Source: WRIS01 sp050945135 (GTDB lineage Bacteria; Actinomycetota; Coriobacteriia; Coriobacteriales; Eggerthellaceae). From it: DNA of 46,709 nucleotides. Below the pieces are notes generated by a model. That model was not told the origin of the DNA, made no database searches, and worked only from the letters and a program-made list of their open reading frames with translations. Where the stretch lies: assembly GCA_050945135.1 (NCBI GenBank), contig JBMNSJ010000012.1, positions 1 through 46,709 of the forward strand, in the 5' to 3' direction. The translations under genes and the position numbers were made by a program. Below, piece by piece: positions 42,137 to 46,709 of the stretch (its first letter is position 1; each line of letters begins with the position of its first letter).

Positions 42137-42747
42137 GTGAAGAAAGTAAGCAACTGCATGTGAGAAGTGCACACGTGCAGCGTGCTACGAAAGAGACTGA
42201 TATCACACTCGACCTTGTCTTGGATGGTGCTGGTAAGGTAGAAATCAGTACGGACGTCCCTTTCTTCGATCATATGATGGAAGCTTTTGGTAAGCATGGT
42301 CTTTTTGATCTGACCATCAAAGCCATTGGAGACATCGAAGTAGATGCTCATCATACCGTTGAGGATGTTGGCATTGTTTTAGGTCAGGCTTTTAGCCAGG
42401 CGATGGGTGATAAGCGGGGAATCGTTCGCTTTGGTTCGGTCTTCATTCCAATGGATGAAGCTCTCGTGCTTGCGGCCTGCGATATTTCTGGACGCGGTCA
42501 GCTGCACTACGATGTTGAGCTTCCCATTGAGATTATCGGAACCTTTGATACAACGCTTGCTAAAGAGTTCTTTATAGCTTTTGCAAGTAATGCGGGTATC
42601 ACTTTACACGTGAATGCCTTTGCTGGAGAAAACGCTCATCACATCATTGAAGCCGCCTTTAAAGCAGTTGCGCGTGCTTTGTCAGAGGCACTTGCCATTA
42701 ATGAACGGATCGTTAATGAGTTACCTTCGACGAAGGGCAGCCTGTGA
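42133..42747 (+). CDS. hisB: Imidazoleglycerol-phosphate dehydratase
   Basis: Monofunctional manganese dehydratase of histidine synthesis, 204 residues. It has the metal-binding motifs DHMMEAFGKHG, DAHHTVEDVGI and NAHHIIEAAFKA. There is no attached histidinol phosphatase, and none is visible in the operon, so that step must be encoded elsewhere. It overlaps hisC and hisH by 4 nt. Confidence 0.95.
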   Translation: MSEESKQLHVRSAHVQRATKETDITLDLVLDGAGKVEISTDVPFFDHMMEAFGKHGLFDLTIKAIGDIEVDAHHTVEDVGIVLGQAFSQAMGDKRGIVRFGSVFIPMDEALVLAACDISGRGQLHYDVELPIEIIGTFDTTLAKEFFIAFASNAGITLHVNAFAGENAHHIIEAAFKAVARALSEALAINERIVNELPSTKGSL

Positions 42748-43409
42748 TTGTAGTAGTTGATTATTGTAAGGGCAATCTGAAAAGCGTCGAACGGGGTTTA
42801 GAAGCTGTGGGGGCAACTGCCTGCATCAGTGCGGATCCTCGTGTTATTGCTTCGGCAAAAGCTATTGTTTTGCCTGGCGTGGGTTCCTTTGCTGATGCAA
42901 GCGAAACAATGCGCGCTCTTGGCCAGATGGAAGTCATTCGCGATTGTATTGCTCGCGGCGTTCCCTTTTTGGGAATATGCCTTGGGCTTCATTTGATGTT
43001 TGAGGAGGGCACTGAAGGTACGCTCTTCGACGATGAGGACGCCGAGAATGCTTCAGGCTTGTCAATTTTGCCTGGAGTGGTTATGCAGATGCCAAATCGA
43101 GATGCAGATGGAGCAAGCTATAAAATCCCGCATGTCGGGTGGAACTCAATTGATTTTGCCCCGGATTCGGCAGCGGCACATTCACCACTTTTGAATGGTA
43201 TTGATTCGGGAGAGTTCTTCTACTTTACCCACAGCTATGTAAGCCCCGATAATCCAGCAACTCTTGCCACAACACAGCACTCCATTGCATTTCCGAGTGT
43301 GGTGTCGTATCGAGATACCGCTTTTGGGGTGCAGTTTCATCCCGAGAAGTCTTCTGATGCTGGAGCGCGTGTGCTCCGAAATTTTCTTGAAATCGCGAAA
43401 GGGGCATAA
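42744..43409 (+). CDS. hisH: Imidazole glycerol phosphate synthase, glutamine amidotransferase subunit
   Basis: Class I glutaminase that feeds ammonia to HisF. The 221-residue protein has the nucleophile Cys79 in FLGICLGLHLMFE, the oxyanion region PGVGSF, and the catalytic His-Glu in VQFHPEKSS. It uses a GTG start overlapping the hisB stop (GTGA). Confidence 0.95.
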   Translation: MIVVVDYCKGNLKSVERGLEAVGATACISADPRVIASAKAIVLPGVGSFADASETMRALGQMEVIRDCIARGVPFLGICLGLHLMFEEGTEGTLFDDEDAENASGLSILPGVVMQMPNRDADGASYKIPHVGWNSIDFAPDSAAAHSPLLNGIDSGEFFYFTHSYVSPDNPATLATTQHSIAFPSVVSYRDTAFGVQFHPEKSSDAGARVLRNFLEIAKGA

Positions 43410-43415
43410 GGATTT

Positions 43416-44201
43416 ATGTATCTATTACCCGCAATTGACATCCTTGATGGTAAGGCAGTTCGTCTAGCAAAAGGCGATTACAGCAAAGCTACGATTTATC
43501 ATGAGGATCCGGTATACCAGGCGCAGATTTTCGAAGAAGCTGGAGCCAGCTGGATTCATGTGGTTGATCTTGATGGGGCTCGCTCAGGAGTGCCAGAAAA
43601 TATAGCGATAATTGAGCGTATTCTTGCAAATACCCAGCTCCAGGTGGAGGTTGGGGGAGGTGTCAGGAACTTAGACACTATTGCACGCTATCATGAGGCG
43701 GGCGTGAATCGAGTTGTGTTGGGCACGAGTCTTGTGAAGGATAAGGAGTTTGCTCAAGCCGCCATCGAAACGTACAAAGATCTTCTGGCCGCAGGCATTG
43801 ATGCGCGAGCTGGTGAGGTGGCGATTGCTGGATGGCAAGATGGTTCAGGTATTTCGACTGAATCCCTGGTCGCTCAAGTGGCACAGATGGGGTATAAGCA
43901 TCTTATTTATACCGACATCAGCCGCGACGGAATGCAAACAGGCATTGAAGTAGCGCCTTATGTGCAGATAGCTGAGGCTTTCGGAAACCCGGTAACCGCT
44001 TCGGGGGGCGTTGCGAGCATCGATGATATATTGCGTTTAGGCGAAGTGGCCCTTTCTATCGAAGGCGTTATCGCTGGGCGGGCTGTGTATGAAAAAACTC
44101 TTGACGTTGCCGAAGGTGTACGAGCATGTGAAGAGGCAACAAGAAAAGCTGTTGAGACTCTAGCTAATCAGAAACCGTCTGAAGGAAGTTCATTATGTTA
44201 A
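43416..44201 (+). CDS. hisA: ProFAR isomerase HisA
   Basis: TIM-barrel isomerase of the aminoaldose/aminoketose step, 261 residues. It has the catalytic Asp8 in LPAIDILDGKAVRL and the second acid in YTDISRDGMQTG. Phosphate-binding repeats VGGGVRNL and ASGGVASIDD are present. Actinobacteria sometimes use PriA for both HisA and TrpF; the sequence alone does not settle whether TrpF activity exists. It overlaps hisF by 7 nt. Confidence 0.92.
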   Translation: MYLLPAIDILDGKAVRLAKGDYSKATIYHEDPVYQAQIFEEAGASWIHVVDLDGARSGVPENIAIIERILANTQLQVEVGGGVRNLDTIARYHEAGVNRVVLGTSLVKDKEFAQAAIETYKDLLAAGIDARAGEVAIAGWQDGSGISTESLVAQVAQMGYKHLIYTDISRDGMQTGIEVAPYVQIAEAFGNPVTASGGVASIDDILRLGEVALSIEGVIAGRAVYEKTLDVAEGVRACEEATRKAVETLANQKPSEGSSLC

Positions 44202-44959
44202 CAAAGCGAGTCATTCCATGTATGGATGTAAAAGATGGGCGCGTAGTTAAGGGAGTTAATTTCGTAAACCTTACTGACGCGGGCGACCCAATCGAGCTAG
44301 CTCAACGCTACGATCAGCAAAAAGCTGACGAAGTCATTTTTCTTGATATAACAGCAACTTCAGATGGCCGAAAAACCACCATAGATATGGCAAGTCGAGC
44401 AAGCGAAGAGCTGCATCTTCCGTATTGTGTGGGAGGAGGCTTTCGTAGTGTCGAAGACATTCGTGCAATGATTGCGGCAGGAGCTGACAAAGTTTCTATT
44501 AATTCGGCTGCTGTTGCTGATCCTTCAATTCTCACGACTGCTGCCGCCGCCTTCGGAACGCAAGCAATTGTGTGTGCTATCGACGCGAAAAGTGTGGCTG
44601 GCAACCCCAATAAATGGGAAGTGTATGTGAGCGGGGGTCGAAAGGCAACAGGCCTTGATGTGGTTGAGTGGGCTCAAGAAGCCGCGCGTCGAGGAGCGGG
44701 AGAAATACTACTAACCTCGATGGATCGAGATGGCAGTCGCGATGGTTTTGATTGCGCGCTTACACGCGCAGTTGCTCGTTCGGTAGAAATCCCGGTTATT
44801 GCTTCAGGTGGCGTCGGCTCGCTCGAGCATTTTGCAGAGGGTATTCTAGAAGGGGAGGCAGATGCGGTACTCGCGGCATCGGTCTTTCACTTTGGCGAAT
44901 TAACCATCAGGCAGGTTAAGGAATACATGCAAGTGCAAGGTATTCCCGTTAGGCTTTAG
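44195..44959 (+). CDS. hisF: Imidazole glycerol phosphate synthase, cyclase subunit
   Basis: TIM-barrel synthase that uses HisH ammonia to form IGP and AICAR. The 254-residue protein has the catalytic Asp11 in IPCMDVKDGRVVKGVNF and the second acid in LLTSMDRDGSRDGFD. Phosphate loops CVGGGFRSVED and ASGGVGSLEHF are intact. Confidence 0.95.
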   Translation: MLTKRVIPCMDVKDGRVVKGVNFVNLTDAGDPIELAQRYDQQKADEVIFLDITATSDGRKTTIDMASRASEELHLPYCVGGGFRSVEDIRAMIAAGADKVSINSAAVADPSILTTAAAAFGTQAIVCAIDAKSVAGNPNKWEVYVSGGRKATGLDVVEWAQEAARRGAGEILLTSMDRDGSRDGFDCALTRAVARSVEIPVIASGGVGSLEHFAEGILEGEADAVLAASVFHFGELTIRQVKEYMQVQGIPVRL

Positions 44960-44982
44960 TGGCTCAGGCGAAGGATATAAAG

Positions 44983-45306
44983 ATGACAACTGAACTACCA
45001 GATTTAAAATACGATTCTGCGGGACTTATTCCTTGTATCGCACAAGACTTTCGTACAGGTGAAGTTTTGATGATGGCTTGGATGAACAAAGAGTCGCTCA
45101 CCCTTACTGTTGAAAGCGGCAGCATGTGGTACTGGTCCCGCTCGCGCAACGAGCTCTGGCATAAGGGAGAAACAAGTGGCAACACGCAAAAGCTTCTTGA
45201 GCTCAAATACGATTGCGATCAAGATTGCCTGCTTGCCGTAATTGCTCCTGCTGGACCAGCCTGTCATACAGGCAACAACAGCTGCTTTTTTAGAAGTATA
45301 GTGTGA
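44983..45306 (+). CDS. hisI: Phosphoribosyl-AMP cyclohydrolase
   Basis: Zinc-dependent ring-opening enzyme, 107 residues, with MMAWMNKESL, WSRSRNELWHKGETSGN and the metal cysteines in YDCDQDC and ACHTGNNSCF. It is the HisI domain alone: the pyrophosphohydrolase HisE is neither fused nor adjacent and must lie elsewhere. The ATG at 44983 follows GAAGGAT; a GTG at 44959 overlapping the hisF stop is the alternative. It ends the his operon. Confidence 0.94.
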   Translation: MTTELPDLKYDSAGLIPCIAQDFRTGEVLMMAWMNKESLTLTVESGSMWYWSRSRNELWHKGETSGNTQKLLELKYDCDQDCLLAVIAPAGPACHTGNNSCFFRSIV

Positions 45307-45310
45307 CTTT

Positions 45311-46072
45311 ATGCCAGAACAGCCAAGAAAAGTTATCGACGATAAGCAGCTAAAGAAGCTTCTGGCAGACAGCAAGCCAAGCTTTCTTGATAAGAATAGA
45401 CATCAGATTGTGACCCTTGTTTTGATGGCTATTAGTATTGCTGTATACCTTGTTGAAGTGGTGCTATCTGGATTTAGTGCCAGCATTTCTGTGAATGTTC
45501 TTTACTCCATGGGCGCAATGTATGCTCCCGCTATTCAATCGGCAGCTGACCTCTATCGATTTGTGACGCCCATGTTTTTACATCTCGATATTATGCATAT
45601 TGCTTTTAATATGGTGGCACTATATAGCGTTGGTGGCCTACTTGAGCGAGTGCTTGGAAAAGGAAATTTCTTGCTCCTGTATTTCATAGGAGGTATCACC
45701 GGCAACGCTGCAAGCTATGTCTATGATGTCTTTTTTACGGGTGTAGCAACGATTTCTGCAGGTGCCTCAACAAGCGTGTTTGGCCTGTTTGTAGCTGTTG
45801 CTTTACTGGGTGTTTTGCATAAAGGAAATAGGAATTACTTTATGCAAATCAGCAAAGGGGTACTTGGTATTATCGTCGTAAACATTGCCTACACCTTTTT
45901 GGTTCCTGGCATTTCCATCAGTGGGCATTTGGGTGGAGCACTCGGAGGCCTCATTGCTATGTTTATGCTACCTGCTAAAGAGCTTCGCGTACCAACGGTT
46001 GTGCGCATTCTTGTTGCGCTTGCGTGGCTGGCAGCACTCGGCTATCTCTTTTATACGTGCGGACTTTTCTAG
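45311..46072 (+). CDS. Rhomboid family intramembrane serine protease
   Basis: A 253-residue membrane protease with a short charged cytoplasmic N-terminus (about 1-30) and six or seven membrane helices. The catalytic Ser153 lies in AGASTSVFGLF and the catalytic His206 in SGHLGGALGG; the HIAFNMVALYSVG segment is the usual conserved helix with its His/Asn. The residue after the serine is Thr, where Gly is usual. It begins 4 bp after hisI, so it may be co-transcribed, though no functional link is evident. Confidence 0.9.
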   Translation: MPEQPRKVIDDKQLKKLLADSKPSFLDKNRHQIVTLVLMAISIAVYLVEVVLSGFSASISVNVLYSMGAMYAPAIQSAADLYRFVTPMFLHLDIMHIAFNMVALYSVGGLLERVLGKGNFLLLYFIGGITGNAASYVYDVFFTGVATISAGASTSVFGLFVAVALLGVLHKGNRNYFMQISKGVLGIIVVNIAYTFLVPGISISGHLGGALGGLIAMFMLPAKELRVPTVVRILVALAWLAALGYLFYTCGLF

Positions 46073-46223
46073 CTCCGAGCTTAGACCTGAGCCGTGCGGT
46101 GCGGTGCTGTGTTGTGCTCATGCGTCACTTCTGTCAGGCCTTTTTTGCCGGGCGGTATTTCTTTGGTTTTAGCTCGAAGCTTCAAATAAGAGTGATTCAG
46201 CCCATACTTTTTTGAGATTTGAC

Positions 46224-46396
46224 TGTTTGAGGTAGAGATGGCTCCTATTCCGGTTTTCTAAGCCGCTTCGAGCACCCGATTCGTCTGCTGTTATTCTGTG
46301 ACCTGGCTCTTTCCAAGGAAATGATAGCGGAGAGCATCGATCTCTCGTGCGAAGCTTCAGAAGAATCCGGACTAGGGGCCGTCTCTACCAAAAATT
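46224..46396. mobile_element. MITE-like element, copy 2
   Basis: The gene-free stretch 46073-46440 contains a second inverted-repeat element. GGTAGAGATGGCTCCTATTC (46231-46250) and the sequence running to 46258 match the minus strand of 46361-46389 at about 22 of 28 positions, sharing GGTAGAGA, GGC, CCTA and TCCGG. These ends are related to those of copy 1 at 10839-11020, with which it also shares TGTGACCTGG (46297-46306). No open frame is present. Nothing else is recognised between 46073 and 46223. Confidence 0.55.
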
Positions 46397-46440
46397 AAGA
46401 TAAAACTGAGAAAAGTGAGGCAACGCTAAGACACACACCT

Positions 46441-46608
46441 CTATTCATAGATATCTGGCAAGCATAAGAATTCACGCAAACGCAACCGTGCATGAGAGAA
46501 TTCTGGTTCAACATAACGTATTCTTTTGCCAGTATCATTGGCAATAATCTTTGCGACTTGCTCCATTTTGTAGCTACTCTGTATTTGAGGGCGTGTTACA
46601 GATGGCAT
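46441..46608 (-). pseudogene. NmrA/SDR-type NAD(P)-binding oxidoreductase, C-terminal fragment
   Basis: Minus-strand remnant. The segment KMEQVAKIIANDTGKRIRYV followed by EPEF matches the C-terminal region of NmrA-like oxidoreductases, where an AEIISEVTGK-type helix precedes a YV strand. Upstream coding sequence is cut off exactly where IS3-type terminal sequence begins (about 46609), so the gene appears interrupted by that insertion. The open frame continuing into the IS is not meaningful. Confidence 0.5.
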
Positions 46609-46709
46609 GACCCCCTGAATCTGATCCAACCCCAGTGTTAGGAAATAGATAGAATTCGACACTGAAGGGAAAGGACCAGACAATGAAAAAGACACGCTAC
46701 ACCACAGAG
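46609..46709 (+). mobile_element. IS3-family insertion sequence, left end with start of orfA
   Basis: Probable left terminal repeat begins TGACCCCCTGAATCTGATCC at 46609. An ATG at 46683 then opens MKKTRYTTE, the typical first residues of IS3-family OrfA (helix-turn-helix transposase subunit), with GAAGGGAAAGGA upstream. The element continues past the window edge, so subgroup and intactness are unknown. Confidence 0.65.

Noticed and set aside
1..46709. CRISPR arrays, rRNA or tRNA genes.
   Set aside because: No regularly spaced direct repeats with unique spacers, no tRNA-like cloverleaf with a T-arm consensus, and no rRNA sequence was seen by reading the intergenic regions. A covariance-model scan was not possible.

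Overview
ORGANISM. The window looks like a chromosomal piece from an anaerobic, asaccharolytic-type bacterium, most likely a Coriobacteriia/Eggerthellales actinobacterium of moderate GC. This is an inference from gene content: a fused HisZ-HisG, an acyl-CoA dehydrogenase with EtfBA, a ferredoxin-domain aldo/keto reductase, LarE/B/C cofactor genes and amino-acid transporters. Both window edges fall inside insertion sequences (IS21-like on the left, IS3-like on the right), as is common when a draft contig ends at repeats.

LAYOUT. 1-120: IS21-type end. 348-3330: acyl-CoA dehydrogenase, etfB, etfA. 3526-8827: dnaE, truA and two uncharacterised genes. 8824-12548: asnB facing away from a neurotransmitter:sodium symporter, with a small inverted-repeat (MITE-like) element between them. 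12552-17832: NarL-type response regulator and a sensor kinase broken at an A8 tract, divergent from a three-gene ABC-2 exporter. 17980-19044: ychF. 19045-22450: an array of small accessory genes (GyrI-like protein, Phd/RelE pair, 28-residue membrane peptide, 70-residue protein, broken HigA, DUF3788, DUF1697) separated by copies of the ychF 3' end. 22511-29124: more accessory genes (GNAT/MarR, tautomerase, Nudix, DUF5131, YdeI-like, FAD oxidoreductase, PadR, a membrane protein). 29289-34363: sstT, aldo/keto reductase, shortened larE, larB, larC1-like gene, a flavin-binding protein. 34636-37972: gatCAB. 38057-45306: the histidine operon hisZG-D-C-B-H-A-F-I. 45311-46072: rhomboid protease. 46073-46709: second MITE-like element, an oxidoreductase fragment and the start of an IS3-family element.

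HOW IT FITS. Housekeeping blocks (DNA replication, tRNA modification and amidation, histidine synthesis) are tightly packed with 1-14 nt overlaps. The variable content sits mainly between ychF and sstT. The main novelty candidate is the ychF-tail cassette array: at least five copies of the last 24 coding bases of ychF, three encoding the same MHFKFNV-stop with different synonymous codons, with unrelated one-to-three-gene inserts between them and no integrase in view. This resembles serial att-site accretion at a protein-coding gene. Secondary candidates are the MITE-like pair, the A8-split kinase, the reduced lar locus and several clear operator palindromes.
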